A stretch of 64,000 nt of DNA from positions 1,180,001 to 1,244,000 of the forward strand of contig JABMCL010002055.1 of NCBI GenBank assembly GCA_018857735.1, read 5' to 3'. Position 1 is the first letter of the stretch. Every line of letters starts with the position of its first letter. Position numbers and translations under genes: made by a program. The notes under the pieces are model-generated. The model saw only the letters and a program-made list of their open reading frames with translations. It was not told the origin of the DNA and ran no database searches. The DNA is from Alviniconcha marisindica. Lineage: Eukaryota > Mollusca > Gastropoda > Provannidae. Shown here piece by piece: positions 47,423 through 58,650 of this stretch.

Positions 47423-47426
<4 letters not shown>
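46521..47426. repeat. 40-bp satellite-like array with higher-order variants
   Basis: The basic unit AGGCTGATAGACTCGTGTG followed by TTA(A/G)ATCACTGTCGATCATAA repeats every 40 bp, more than 20 times. A variant GGTGCCTATTAGTTATTGTG unit alternates with it in the central part, forming a longer repeated block. Scattered units continue beyond the following GT run to about 47560. Confidence 0.92.

Positions 47427-47494
<68 letters not shown>
47427..47494. repeat. (GT)n microsatellite inside the 40-bp array
   Basis: About 66 bp of GT, flanked on both sides by array units, so the expansion arose within a unit. Confidence 0.95.
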
Positions 47495-47498
<4 letters not shown>

Positions 47499-47929
47499 TT
47501 ACTGTTAATCATAAAGACTGATAGACTTCCTGTGCTAAATTACTGTTAATCGCAAATCATGCCCTAGTGTGTCGTTGTGCCCCCACCCCCTTTTCCCTCT
47601 CCTCACACCTCCGGCTCCTCTGGGAACAATGTAGAGACGGTATACAGTGGCGCCACAAAGGTTCAAGTCCAGCCATCGAACCTTAATGATCGGTCGACGA
47701 CGTCTGCGGGCACGCCGGCTAGTCTGCGCCGTGCGGTGGGTTGTGCCACGTGGGTGTATCAAACGGGATCGATCCCAGCGGCCAGGTGGAGCTCGGTCGG
47801 CGGTCGGTTGTAGCTGCTGGGGCGAGCGAGGGAGGGTTTTATGCCTGTGTTGATAATTAATACCATGTAACAGAAATAGCATTACGCTGCAGCCTACACC
47901 CGGCAGCACGGACACCCGCAGCGAGCGCT

Positions 47930-48110
47930 CTGTGGGGGGAACCGAGCGTCTGGTGTGTTTGAGCACAACCTCGTCCACCCGGGGACTCCTGTGGACGGTG
48001 CGGGCACCGAGCGACTGGTGTGTTTGAGCACAACCTCGTCCACCCGGGGACTCCTGTGGACGGTGCGGGCACCGAGCGACTGGTGTGTTTGAACACAACC
48101 TCGTCCACCC
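47930..48110. repeat. Tandem repeat, about 60-66 bp units
   Basis: Three copies of GGTGTGTTTGAGCACAACCT followed by CGTCCACCC, GGGACTCCTGTGGACGG and GCACCGAGCG. Related to the larger array at 48320-49000. Confidence 0.85.
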
Positions 48111-48136
48111 AGAGAGCTCTCTCTAGTTTCGCTCTC

Positions 48137-48293
48137 TCTAGTTTCGCGCTCGGCTGGCCTGGCGGGGCTCTCTCTTGCTCTTCTTTGTGGGGGAGGGTGG
48201 GGGGATGGAGCTGGCAGTTCGCTAAGTTCAAGGTGGTATCTGTGCCCTCGGGAAAGCCCATATGAGCTCCACCCCGTCTCTGGGAGTTTCCTC
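48137..48293. repeat. Flanking direct repeat, copy 1
   Basis: About 157 bp from TCTAGTTTCGCGCTCGGC to GGGAGTTTCCTCA, repeated with few changes at 49097-49262. The two copies bracket the array at 48320-49000. Confidence 0.9.
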
Positions 48294-48315
48294 ACGGACA
48301 CCCGCATTGCTCTAA

Positions 48316-49000
48316 GGGGGCACCAAGACCCTGGTGTGTTTGAACACAACCTCGCCCACCCAGGGTGTTGTGCTCATGCACGGACACCCGCAGTGCTCTG
48401 TGGGGGCACCGAGACCCTGGTGTGTTTGAACACAACCTCGTCCACCCAGGGTGTTGTGCTCATGCACGGACGGTGCGGACACTGAGAGCCAGGTGTGTTT
48501 GAACACAACCTCGTCCACCAGGGACTCGTGTTGTGCTCATGCACGAACACCCGGAGCGAGTGCTGTGTGGGGGGCACCGAGACCCTGGTGTGTTTAAACA
48601 CAAACCCCGTCCACCCTGGGACTCGTGTTGTGCTCGTGTTGAGCTCATGCACGAACACCCGGAGCGAGTGCTCTGCGGGGGCACCGAGACCCTGGTGTGT
48701 TTGAACACAAACCCCGTCCACCCAGGGTGTTGTGCTTATAGGCACGGACACCCGCGCAGCGAGTGCTCTGTGGGGGCACCGAGACCCTGGTGTGTTCGAA
48801 CACAAACCCCGTCCACCCAGGGTGTTGTGCTTATAGGCACGGACACCCGCGCAGCGAGTGCTCTGCGGGGGCACCGAGACCCAGGTGTGTTTGCACACAA
48901 CATCGTCCACACCAGGGTGTTGTGCTCATGCACGGACAGTGCGGGCACCGAGGGCCTGGTGTGTTTGAACACAACCTCGACCACCCAGGGACTCGCGTTG
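48316..49000. repeat. Array of roughly 71-106 bp units between two long direct repeats
   Basis: About eight units, each with GCACCGAGACCCTGG, TGTGTTTGAACACA, CGTCCACC and a GTTGTGCTCATGCACGGACA or similar ending. TGTGTT-TG-AACACA is an inverted repeat in every unit. Minus-strand open frames (SNTPGSRCP repeats) are produced by the array. Confidence 0.9.
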
Positions 49001-49096
49001 ATGATGTGGGTCTTAAGGTCCTCAGATGCGGGGCTGACATATGAGGACAAGACTCGTGTTGTGCTCTGCGGCTGATGATAACCGACGGCAGACAGT

Positions 49097-49262
49097 TCTA
49101 GTTTCGCGCTCGGCTGGCCTGGCGGGGCTCTCTTTTGCTCTTCTTTAGGGGGGAGGGGGGGGGCGTGGGGGGTGGAGCTGGCAGTTCGCTTAGTTCAAGA
49201 TGGTATCTGTGCCCTCGGGAAAGCCCATATGAGCTCCACCTCTTCTCTCGGGAGTTTCCTCA
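49097..49262. repeat. Flanking direct repeat, copy 2
   Basis: Matches 48137-48293 except for an expanded G-run and scattered substitutions. Sequence after 49262 is unique. Confidence 0.9.
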
Positions 49263-49439
49263 ATGTTGCCTTTAAAACTTGCCCAGTGCTGGTCTGACGA
49301 TATAGCTGTTTCTCGTCCTTTAAAGGTAGATCGTCGAGTTGTTGGACGAGGCTGTTCAGTAAAAACAAGGAGGGCTGGTGGTGTTCGAATCCACATAAAT
49401 CTTTCTTTGTTATATACTGAAATACTGTATCGATTTGAA

Positions 49440-49745
49440 TTTGCATTGTACATGATGTAATAATTGTGTTCTGTTGCAAAGCTGAGAAAAAACAACAGAA
49501 CTATGCAAAGACATTTCCACGGATCAAGCCTGACCGTGACTGCTGGCTTTAACCACTCGTCAAATAAGGACAGATAATACGAATAATACAAATCGATTTG
49601 AATTTGTACTGTACATGATATAATATGTGTTATATGGCTCTATCGCAAAGCTGACAAAGAGAAAAAGAAAGAAAGAAAAAAAAACTGTGCAAAGACCTTT
49701 CCACGGATCCATCCAGGCCGTGTCTGCTAGCTTTAACGACTCGGC
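49440..49745. repeat. Two-copy segmental duplication
   Basis: TTTGAATTTG(C/T)A(C/T)TGTACATGAT...AAAGCTGA...ACTATGCAAAGAC(A/C)TTTCCACGGATC and following bases occur at about 49433-49560 and again at about 49598-49745. Confidence 0.8.
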
Positions 49746-49774
49746 AAATAACCAAACACCGCTCCAGCACGCGA

Positions 49775-49776
<2 letters not shown>

Positions 49777-49861
<85 letters not shown>

Positions 49862-49936
49862 TGCGTGCGTGTGTGTGTGTGTGTGTGCGTATGTGTGTTT
49901 TATCCAACGACTCGTCACAAGGAAGCACGCGATAGC

Positions 49937-49973
<37 letters not shown>

Positions 49974-50075
49974 GTTTTATCCAACGACTCGTCACAAGGA
50001 AGCACGCGATAGCTTTGTGTGTGTGTGTGTGTGTGTGTATGTGTGTTTTAACCAACGACTCGTCACGAGGAACTG
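49777..50075. repeat. (GT)n blocks interleaved with a 45-bp module
   Basis: Three cycles of a GT run followed by GTGTGTTTTATCCAACGACT and CGTCACAAGGAAGCACGCGATAG. The first GT run is about 80 bp and later ones shorten. Confidence 0.9.
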
Positions 50076-50476
50076 TATCCGGCTTGATTGATAGCCCAGG
50101 CCACCCCTGTCTGATCGGGGTGGCCACTCGATCTGATTCTTTCTCCCCTTTGTGCGTACCCCGAGAGCAAAGGCACGGGCCCGCTTTGTCTGCCATTGAT
50201 CTGAAGGGGCCGGCAGTTCGAGGTGTAGGGGAGAAATGGATCACCCGAAGGACGGCCCGTCGCGGCGGCTCGACCGGCAGGTGAAAAGAGTTCTGCTTGC
50301 TGCGAACAAGGAGTCCGGGGGCCGGGCGTTGGTGGTGGGGGTGGTGGGTGTTTGGGCCAGTGGGTAAGGGGTAGGAGGTGTCATTCCTTGTCACCTGTTT
50401 GCGTGAGTGCGAACCACTGTCTGTCTTTTAGTCAGTCCCACCCTCTTCCTCCTCTGTCTTCTCCTTCTTCTCGTTA

Positions 50477-50478
<2 letters not shown>

Positions 50479-50542
<64 letters not shown>

Positions 50543-50634
50543 CTTTTTTACAACTAGAGGGAAAACGAAACCCTTAAAAATAATATATATATATATTGCT
50601 TTTTTACAACTAGAGGGAAAACGAAACCCTTAAA

Positions 50635-50704
<70 letters not shown>

Positions 50705-50746
50705 TTAAGGTGTTTCGTTTTCCCTCTAGTTGTAAAAAAGCACACA
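50479..50746. repeat. TA-rich palindromic cluster: two direct and one inverted copy of a 44-bp module
   Basis: A module GCTTTTTTACAACTAGAGGG continuing GAAAACGAAACCCTTAAAA occurs at about 50543 and 50599 in plus orientation and at about 50704-50743 in reverse, separated by (TA)n runs. The long TA block (50637-50702) forms the loop between opposite copies. Confidence 0.92.
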
Positions 50747-52195
50747 ACATACCAGATGTAGTTCATCAAAAAGTGTGCCTTACTCTCTGGTGCAGCTAGA
50801 TCTAGTTCTTCCCTTTTCGTAGGCGCGCTTTGATCACCTCTCTTTATATATTTGTATATAAATAGAAAGAAAGAAAAATTAGCTTTAAAGAGACGAGCAG
50901 TGAAGAGCGGGAGAGAGAGAATGAGACCAAGACGGAGAACTGTGGAAATAACCGAGATGGAGAGAAAGACGGAGACAGACAGAGAAGGGGAGGGACGCAG
51001 ATGGAATAAATGAATAGACTGTACAATGCTCAGTCTGTGAAAATAACCTGGAAGAGGACAAAGATGAAGTGAATACTTTCACCGTGCAATACTTCTGATT
51101 TTTAAACAGGCCTCCCTGTTCACAGCGTAGCATGCATTGCAAAGTATGCACGGAATATATATTGACTCGTCGGCTTTCTGTCTGGGCTACAGTCAATCTA
51201 CGCAGCAGTGACATCGAACCAGAAATGCATTCACGTCATTTCTTTACAAAAATGAAAGAGCAATAGACCTTTGAGGACTGACAGAGAAAAAAACAACCGG
51301 TGTCTTGACTGTCACCACGAGATTACAAAAAAAAAAGAAGAAAAAAAAAAGAGGTCTGGAAGAGAGATTGATTATTTTGTCGGGGGTACGGTGTTCACCG
51401 TGATCTTGACACAGAAAGGCGCAACGCCGAAATGTAAGCGGGATGTTCGATTCACGTGCAGTGTTCTATAAACGGGACGCGTCGGCCCCTTGGGTGTCTT
51501 GTCAACACAAAGAGCTTTTGGCTCTGGGTACGTTGAGCGAAAGGCTGAATGCGTAATGGGGTTTGTAGATCTACATGTATGGAGACCCATATCTGTCGAA
51601 GGGTACGTTTTTATGGCGTAGTTTTTGTATGTGCGTAGAAATCGGTGTGCTGCATTTTCAATAGGCTGGTTGTGTTTAATCGAAGACCCTCCTCTTCAGA
51701 GAGATCGTTGGTTTGATGGGACAGTAGTTTGAAGGAAGCGTAGGGTTCTTTTGACAGAGGAATTGCCGATTTGACGAAAGGAAGGGAGATAGCAGTTAAT
51801 AGTTTGCTGATAGAAAGCGGATCGCTTCTATGGTTCATTGGTGGGTTTTTTGTTTGTTTGTGTGTGTGTGTGTGTGTGGTGTTTTTTTGGGGTATGAATT
51901 CCCCCAACCCCTCCCCCAACTTTCGCCCTCCACCAGGGATTTTTGTTGCTACTCACGGTTGAATGGAGACCACACCTTACTGCAAGTTTAATAATACTTT
52001 ACTAGTGACAGCATTTGATCTTTTTATTGTATGTTTGGCTAAGTGTCGACATATATAACACAGGGATTCTGTGGTGTTAGCCAGAGAAAACGCGTACGTG
52101 TGCTATAGCTATACGTGCAGTCGAACACAGAGTGTGAATGTTGGGGTGTGCGACCGCCCACCAGTGACTCGTTTCTTTGTTTTTGTCGGCCATCG
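50747..52195. other. Unique sequence without a supportable gene
   Basis: GA-rich around 50860-51000 and otherwise mixed; short unrelated frames only. A GT run at 51858-51878 is followed by a T homopolymer. Confidence 0.5.
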
Positions 52196-52202
52196 AAGCG
52201 TG

Positions 52203-52668
52203 CTGTACCAATATCAAGCGCTGTACTGATTCTCAAGCAAGGCCTGGACTGAAACGGTGTAGAACGGAGGTGCAAGGGTGTACTGATACTCAAGCAATGC
52301 CTGGACTGAAACGGTGTACAACGGAGGTGCAAGCGCCGTACTGATACTCAAACAAGGCCTAGACTGAAACGGTGTACAAAGGAGATGCAAGCACTGTACT
52401 GATACTCAAACAAGGCCTGGACTGAAACGGTGTACAACGGAGGTGCAAGGGTTTACTGATACTCAAACAAGTCCTGGACTGAAACGGTGTACAACGGAGG
52501 TGCAAGGGTGTACTGATACTCAAGCAAGGCCTGGACTGAAACGGTGTGTACAACGGAGGTGCAAGGGTGTACTGATACTCAAGCAAGGCCCGGACTGAAA
52601 CTGTGTACAACGGAGGTGCAACGGTGTAGTCAAGCAAGGCCCTGACCGAAACGGCGTAGAACGGAGGT
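52203..52668. repeat. 57-bp minisatellite, about 8 copies
   Basis: Units contain GTACTGATACTCAAGCAAGG, CCTGGACTGAAACGGTGTAC and AACGGAGGTGCAAG. Copies differ at a few positions. The 57-bp period (19 codons) keeps a frame of 118 codons open on the minus strand; I do not regard it as coding. Confidence 0.92.
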
Positions 52669-52797
52669 GTAGGGTATAACGAAGCAGCAGACGAATACTG
52701 CCGAAGAAAGAGCAAGACGTCCTTAGTTCAAAACCTCCACTTCCTGCAGAGAAGACAAGACAGTACTTAAACAGAAGCAGGACACTGGCCGGTTGCC

Positions 52798-52853
52798 CGT
52801 CCCTAATAAGCCTTATGGTTTCTGTGGACGTTAAGCACCATGTTTACTTACTG
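52798..52853. repeat. Second copy of the foldback-core motif
   Basis: CCTAATAAGCCTTATGG then TTCTGTGGACGTTAAGCACC and ATGTTTACTTACT, the same core as one arm of the foldback at 33493-33630, here directly abutting a tandem array. Confidence 0.85.
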
Positions 52854-52995
52854 GCCGGTGGACTCTCACTGACGGACAGCAGTTTGGGCACCAAGCTCCT
52901 TGGGCTGGCCGGTGGACTCTCACTGACCGACAGCAGTGTGGGCACCAAGCTCCGGGGGCTGGCCGATGGACTCTCACTGACGGCGGACTTCCTGG
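52854..52995. repeat. 54-bp minisatellite, about 2.6 copies
   Basis: GGCCGGTGGACTCTCACTGA followed by CGGACAGCAGT, GGGCACCAAGCTCC and GGGCT, starting at 52854, 52908 and 52962. Confidence 0.9.
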
Positions 52996-52997
52996 CT

Positions 52998-53276
52998 GCC
53001 ACCGGACTGAGGATATAGCACGGCCTATGTCAAACACAGAAGAAAGAGGAAGCGGTGTAAGGTAGAACAGGTTGTGCCTGCGGTACGAGCAGCGCCCTCG
53101 CAACACGACTTGATTAGTCCCAGTGTCAAGCAAGCCACCGGACTGAGGATCTAGCACGGCCTACATCAAAGACAGAAGTAGGAGGGGGCGGAGGAGGAGG
53201 TGTAAGGCAGAACAGGTTGCGCGGTACGGGCAGTGCTCACGCAACATGACTTGATTAGCCCCAGTGTCAAGCAAGC
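52998..53276. repeat. Two copies of a roughly 136-bp unit
   Basis: Each begins GCCACCGGACTGAGGAT, contains TAGCACGGCCTA, GTAGAACAGGTTG or its variant and CGACTTGATTAG, and ends CCCAGTGTCAAGCAAG. Confidence 0.88.
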
Positions 53277-53734
53277 TGGGCGTTCCGCATCGGTATTGGC
53301 CGCCCGGCAGGCATGCCTACCGTGCCTTAATAAATTATCCCATGCATGGCCGAGAGGGTTCAATATTTCATGAAGGAAGAGCCGGTTGATTCCTGGGGAC
53401 GGTACCTGGGTGGAAGGAGCCAGGTATCACAGGTGGCCATCCACTATCTTATGCACGTGCAGCATCGACTTTTGTCTCCTGCCCGTCCGGCGTAGGTACC
53501 AGAGTCGCCGTTGTTCTCTTGAGGGGCACGTCGCGGGTCTGGAAGGGGGAAGTGTGTCTTTGTTTTTTTCGCTGGGACTGAAGTCTGGCTGCCGTTGGTG
53601 TGGCTCTGCATGAAACAGACACGTTTTGTGATGATCGAGAATGACGATTTGAGGTTGTTTAGGACGAGTTTACCGTAGTAAGCACGTGCGCCAGCGTCGA
53701 CTCTGTTGTTGTTCAGTTGACCCAAATAAGCGTG

Positions 53735-54118
53735 TGCGTCAGAATACCACTGTCCTTCATGCCTTCCGAGGATCTTCCTTAGAACGTTGCGGTGATTCAG
53801 CGGATGGTATAGAAACCTGTAAACATTGCTTAGAATACCACTGTCCTTCATGCCTTCCGAGGATCCTCCTGAGAACATTGCGGTGATTCGGTCGATGGTG
53901 TAGAAACCTGTAGACATCGCTTAGAATACCAGTGTGCTTCGTGCCTTCCGAGGATCATCCTCAGAACGTTGCGGTGATTCGGCGGATGGTGTAGAAACCT
54001 GTAGCATTTGCTTAGACTACGATTGAAGTATACCATCTCCTGTTCTTCGTGCCTTCCGAGGATCATTCTCAGAACGTTGCGGTGATTCGGCGGGTGGTGT
54101 AGGAAGCTGTAAACACTG
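53735..54118. repeat. Four copies of a roughly 92-100 bp unit
   Basis: Units carry AGAATACCA(C/G)TGT, CCTTCCGAGGATC, AACGTTGCGGTGATTCGG and GTAGAAACCTGTA. The GCGGTGATTC portion is best conserved. Confidence 0.9.
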
Positions 54119-55365
54119 CTTCAGTCAGTCCTGCAGAAGAAACGTGGGAAAGATCCGTTTGAACTGTGGAGGACGTGCGTGTGACAACAAGTGTTTGCAC
54201 TTGATTGGCCGGACGGTTGCGTCGGACCTCAGTTACCAACAACGTCCGGTTCTAACAGAAGAAAGAAAGTCTGGCATTCTCTGAGGCGGGCCGAGCGAAA
54301 CCAGGACACTCCCCCCTCCCCCCACCCCCCTCCGCCCCCCACTCCTGCCGTGTTGGACCTTGTCCGTGATCAACGGGGTGTGTCAATGACTGTTTGGACA
54401 CGGTGACGGGTCACTTGATCGGCAGGGTAACCCCACCACGCAACTGTCTCGCCTCGTCAAACGCTTACTGGAACTTTTTACTTCTCTCGGCCCCTCTCCC
54501 ACCCCACCCCTCTCGCTTTCCCAGGCTTGTCTTAGGGTGCTTGGGCAAGCACTTTGCCGGTGTGTTTGGGTTCTGGATATATAGATCTGCGTTCCACCTC
54601 CATACCATTAGTATTTCGATCGTGTGCATAGACTGGAAGGTGGTTTGGGGATACTTTCGACTTTCGTTTGTTTCTTTGCTGCTCTGCGTGTCCTGATCCG
54701 TGAAAACGGGCTTTCGTGGCTGATCGAGGCAGTTCTGTAGGTGGGAATTTTGTCAAGCTGGACGACATCCGGTGTGTACTTTTGGCTTGACCAGCAAGGT
54801 CACAATTTGACGGAGAAGCCTCGGAAAGAAAAACCAGAACCTTTTCTCTCGCTGAGCAAGCGTTTCTGTGTGGAGAACCTGTCGTTTCTGGGGGAGTAGT
54901 AATGCTATAATTAACTTCGTTTTGAACACTGAATCCTCTGAATAATGCTGATGTGTGCTGTATCAGCTGCCAAGGAAGTATTTCAATGAGGCGTCGTCTG
55001 CGCACGGTATTTCCTGTCAACGAGGCTGCGTGTTATTCATCGGGCCAAGTGTGAAACGTGGATGTATATATAGTATGTAGCTGACGGATGTGTACAGCTA
55101 ATGCGGCGCTTTGTAAGTGACGAAGAAATTCCACTCGGCTTTGTGACCGGCCAGGGTTGGCAAGGCGATTTTCTGTTACTGTGTGGAACGGGGGGAAACT
55201 CCTCCGGGGTGGGAAGGACCATTTTCGTGGCCTCGTGGAAAAATAGATAAATAGACAAATAAACAAATGACGCTGTTTCTCTGGTGCCCAGCTGCGTTGG
55301 GGATCCAGACGCGACCAGTGACCTCGATGGCAGGGGAACTGCCGCTGTGCACGCCCCGAGGGTAA
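54119..55365. other. CpG-rich unique sequence, no gene recognised
   Basis: Moderately GC-rich sequence with overlapping unrelated frames on both strands, including a 162-codon minus-strand frame at 54532-55020 without recognisable features. Confidence 0.45.
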
Positions 55366-55557
55366 TTCCCCTGCGGCGGCGAAAGAGAAAGCAAAGGGGA
55401 AAGCTGTGGACTGTTTGAGGAGGAGGAGGAGTGGGAGTGTTGTGGCTGCCCCATGTACCGCATAGGCGGCATGGAGCTGGTGGGGCTGTCTCGGGAGCAG
55501 GGGGTTCTCATCTCCTGGCTCCCGGAGGGGCTGGGCATCGAGCTGTCTCAGCAGAAG
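55366..55557 (+). CDS. Candidate first coding exon of an unidentified gene
   Basis: An open frame from 55366 contains ATG at 55453 and 55471 and ends at a GTATGG donor at 55558. From the first ATG it reads MYRIGGMELVGLSREQGVLI and on to ELSQQK, 35 codons with a balanced composition unlike the repeat-derived frames around it. Upstream in the same frame is an acidic run (LFEEEEEWE). It lies in CpG-rich sequence about 2.4 kb before composition turns CpG-poor, as a promoter-proximal exon might. I do not recognise the protein, and no second exon could be linked to it. Confidence 0.35.
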
Positions 55558-55714
55558 GTATGGTATGCAACGCACGCGCCTGCGGCTCTCTCTTTTCGTT
55601 TCATTTCAGGTCTCTGGCAAAGAGTGGGAGTGGGGGCGGGGGCGCTCTGTCGTATGCAGGTTACACGTGGAGTTCAGTATTATCGTTATCGTGTCTTGTT
55701 AGTTTGCTTCGTGT

Positions 55715-55780
55715 AACTCTCTCTCTGTGTCTGTCTCTGTCTCTGTCTCTCTCTGTCTGTCTGTCTCTGTCTCTGTCTCG

Positions 55781-55869
<89 letters not shown>

Positions 55870-55925
55870 TCTCTCCGCCTTGTAAAATAAAGTGTTCGAG
55901 TTGTCTCTCTCTCTCTCTCTCTCCG
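55715..55925. repeat. (CT)n/(CTGT)n tract
   Basis: About 200 bp of CT dinucleotides with CTGT interruptions and a short unique stretch near 55876-55905. Confidence 0.95.
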
Positions 55926-55959
55926 GCCCCCCACCCCACCCCATGCTATTCCGTGTTCT

Positions 55960-56345
55960 GGCTGTCTAGGCTGGCTGTTCAGACCGCCGCTCAGACTCGA
56001 TGTCCCTGTCAGTCTGTGCCTCCCCCGCCTTATCTCTGTCGTTCAGCTGCTTCTGTCTTCTCCCCACTCTGTACTCTCTGTACCTCTGCTGTCTGTCTGT
56101 ACCCCACTCTCCTGTTTGTTTCGACCGTCTGTCTCTACCCCACTCTTCTCTGTCTGTCTCTGCTGTCTGAACCCCACTCTCCTCCCTGTTTCGACTATCT
56201 GTCTCTACCCCCCTCTCCTCTCTCTGTCTCTGCTGTCTGTCTGAACCCCCACTCTCCTCTCTGTCTCTGCTGTTCGTCGCTAACACCGTCTCCTGTCTCT
56301 GCTGTCGCTTTTTGTTGTCTCTCTCCCCCCCCCCCCCCCCCCCGC
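55960..56345. repeat. Degenerate pyrimidine-rich repeat ending in poly-C
   Basis: Loose copies of CTGTCTGTCTCTACCCCACT and CTCCTCTCTGTCTCTGCTGT recur about seven times, then C homopolymers at about 56325-56355. Confidence 0.8.
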
Positions 56346-56544
56346 CCCCCCCCCTCGCCCCCCAACCCCGCCACGCTCGGCCCACCCCTTCTTCTCCCAG
56401 ACTGGAGTGTATACATGTAGCAAGGGTAGCCCGGCCACGAAGCACACAAGGGAAAGCCTGGAACAGCCCCTAGGTACGTCAACTGACGCTCAAATTTCCC
56501 TTCACGGCGTGCAAAACGGACACAAGATCCTGTTCCGATCGGTT

Positions 56545-56584
56545 GCGTGACTGTTGTGTGTGTGTGTGTGTGTGTTGCCTGACT

Positions 56585-56647
<63 letters not shown>

Positions 56648-56663
56648 TGTGTGTGTGGTGTGT

Positions 56664-56711
<48 letters not shown>
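56545..56711. repeat. (GT)n microsatellite
   Basis: GT dinucleotides with one unique interruption (GCCTGACTG) and several GG steps. Confidence 0.95.
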
Positions 56712-56713
<2 letters not shown>

Positions 56714-57650
56714 GCCCACAAGGCCGGCACATTCACTTCACATGCGACTGGGAATGCACCTTCAATATGTTCGTCCGTGTGTTCAGATTTTAGTCACCCG
56801 TCGGCGGTGTTTTTTTAAAAACTATTACCTGTCTGGGAAATCCACGAGCCCGGATATGTAAAGCGTGGCTTGTAAATTAGATATTATGTAGGTGTTCAGT
56901 TGACACGCATACTGTGCATTTTTGTTGCGAGGGTGGGGGTGTATGTGTGCGTGGTTATCTAGATTTGCGATTTTACAACTGTAATAAAATCCCTGATACG
57001 TATAAAAGCTGAGCCCCCCCCCCCCCCCCCCTCCGGCCCCCGATATATATTTTAAAAAAAGACTGTTGAAAATCGTTTCTTAACATCAGTTTGAATAGAA
57101 GGAGGAATCCCCTTTAAATGTTGTTCTTCTCGGTCTATTGAGGAATCATCTGCTACCGACGCGAGTATCGAGTGTCTGCGCAAGTCAGCAAAATACATGC
57201 AACGCGACACGTGTTTGTTCTTGCAAAAAAAAAAAAAATCTGTCCGAATGCCCATGCGGTGGCCTGCATGCCATCAGTCCCTCCACCACGAGGGCTTGCT
57301 TGGTCCGGCCCACCGCGGGTGTAAACACTAAGGCGGACACGTATGCAGGTATTGCTGGCACCAGCGGAGCCGATTAAGGCTATTAGGTCTGTCGTAGTAG
57401 TCGGAGGGGCTGTTTTCATAGTTGTAAGTCGTGGGCGCGTCGTGTGCGCGGCCTAATCCATGGCTCTCTCCCTTTTTTACTGAAAGGGGCTGGCTCCTTG
57501 TGCACTGCGCTCGCTGTCCGTGATCCAGCCATGAGTGGTTCCTGCCTTTCACGGCGGGCGGTTTGACACTCGGCGGTGCTTTGGCCGTCAGCTCTGCTGG
57601 CTGCGCCCACCGTCGGTTTCTTGTGTAACTGGTTTGCCCCAGTAATGATA
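56712..57650. other. Mixed unique sequence, no gene recognised
   Basis: Contains a C homopolymer (57014-57030) and an A homopolymer (57224-57237). CpG-rich to about 57640. Nothing coding could be supported. Confidence 0.45.
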
Positions 57651-57755
57651 CACACCACGCACGCATACACGCGCGCGCGCGCACACACGCACGCACACAC
57701 AACACAACACAACACAACACACGCACACGCACACGCACACATGCATGCATGCATG

Positions 57756-57812
<57 letters not shown>

Positions 57813-57826
57813 TACGCACATGCACA

Positions 57827-57884
<58 letters not shown>
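57651..57884. repeat. CA-rich microsatellite complex
   Basis: CA dinucleotides with ACACA, ATGC and GCGC variants over about 230 bp, marking the approximate return to CpG-poor sequence. Confidence 0.92.
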
Positions 57885-57886
<2 letters not shown>

Positions 57887-58146
57887 AAGGTTGGTTGACA
57901 AGGCTGCTGATATCAAACATCCTCCACTTCCCCCATTCTCCTTCCTCCCCAACAACTAAGTGTACAGACACCTGAAAGTGACAGGCTGTGGAGTTGTGTG
58001 TGAATTTTGTTTATTCCATAGCCTTTTGTTCAGGGCTTGGGAGTGGGCAGGTGGTGGCCGATTAAGTATCTGGTTTTCTTGAACTGACCTTAAACAAGGT
58101 GGAATTGCCAAGTCTCAGGTCATGCGGCAAGTCATCAGCAACCTGA

Positions 58147-58270
58147 GTAATGTTTCTGTCAGAACTGGTATTAGAAGGAGAAATGCATAATGTTTCTGTC
58201 AGAACTGGTATTAGAAGGAGAAATGCATAATGTTTCTGTCAGAATTGGTATTAGAAGGAGAAATACCATT
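58147..58270. repeat. 40-bp unit, three copies
   Basis: AATGTTTCTGTCAGAACTGG followed by TATTAGAAGGAGAAAT(GC)A, at about 58149, 58189 and 58229. Confidence 0.93.
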
Positions 58271-58650
58271 AAAAAAGGAGAAAAAGCAAACCTTTTACAC
58301 ATGCACGCACGCACACACACACACACACATGTGCACACGCATACGCATACTTGCATAATACACCAGAAGTTTGCCCACAGCTAATGAACCACAATTTCAA
58401 CTTTAATTATTAAATTTATAAAGCAGCACAAGTTTACAGTCTGTGACAAGAGAACCTAGAGAAATACCATTAAAAAAGGAGAAAAAGCAAACCTTTTACA
58501 CACGCATGCACACACAAATGTGCACATGTGCATACACATACTTGCATAATACACCAGAAGTTTGCCCACAGCTAATGAACCACAATTTCAACTTATTAAA
58601 TTTATAAAGCAGCACAAGTTTACCGTCTGTGACATGAGAACCTAGAGCTT
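58262..58650. repeat. Roughly 190-bp segmental duplication
   Basis: AATACCATTAAAAAAGGAGA through CAAACCTTTTACACA, a CA run, CTTGCATAATACACCAGAAG, and AAAGCAGCACAAGTTTAC to GAGAACCTAGAG is present twice, at about 58262-58460 and 58462-58648. Confidence 0.92.

Noticed and set aside
47535..49075. Frames on both strands with SNTPGSRCP-like repeats
   Set aside because: Produced by the 71-106 bp array. Opposite-strand frames overlap completely and none has an independent coding signal.
49340..49410. Possible tRNA around GTTCGAATCC
   Set aside because: The T-stem pairs only four bases with a nine-base loop, and no acceptor or D-arm pairing could be drawn.
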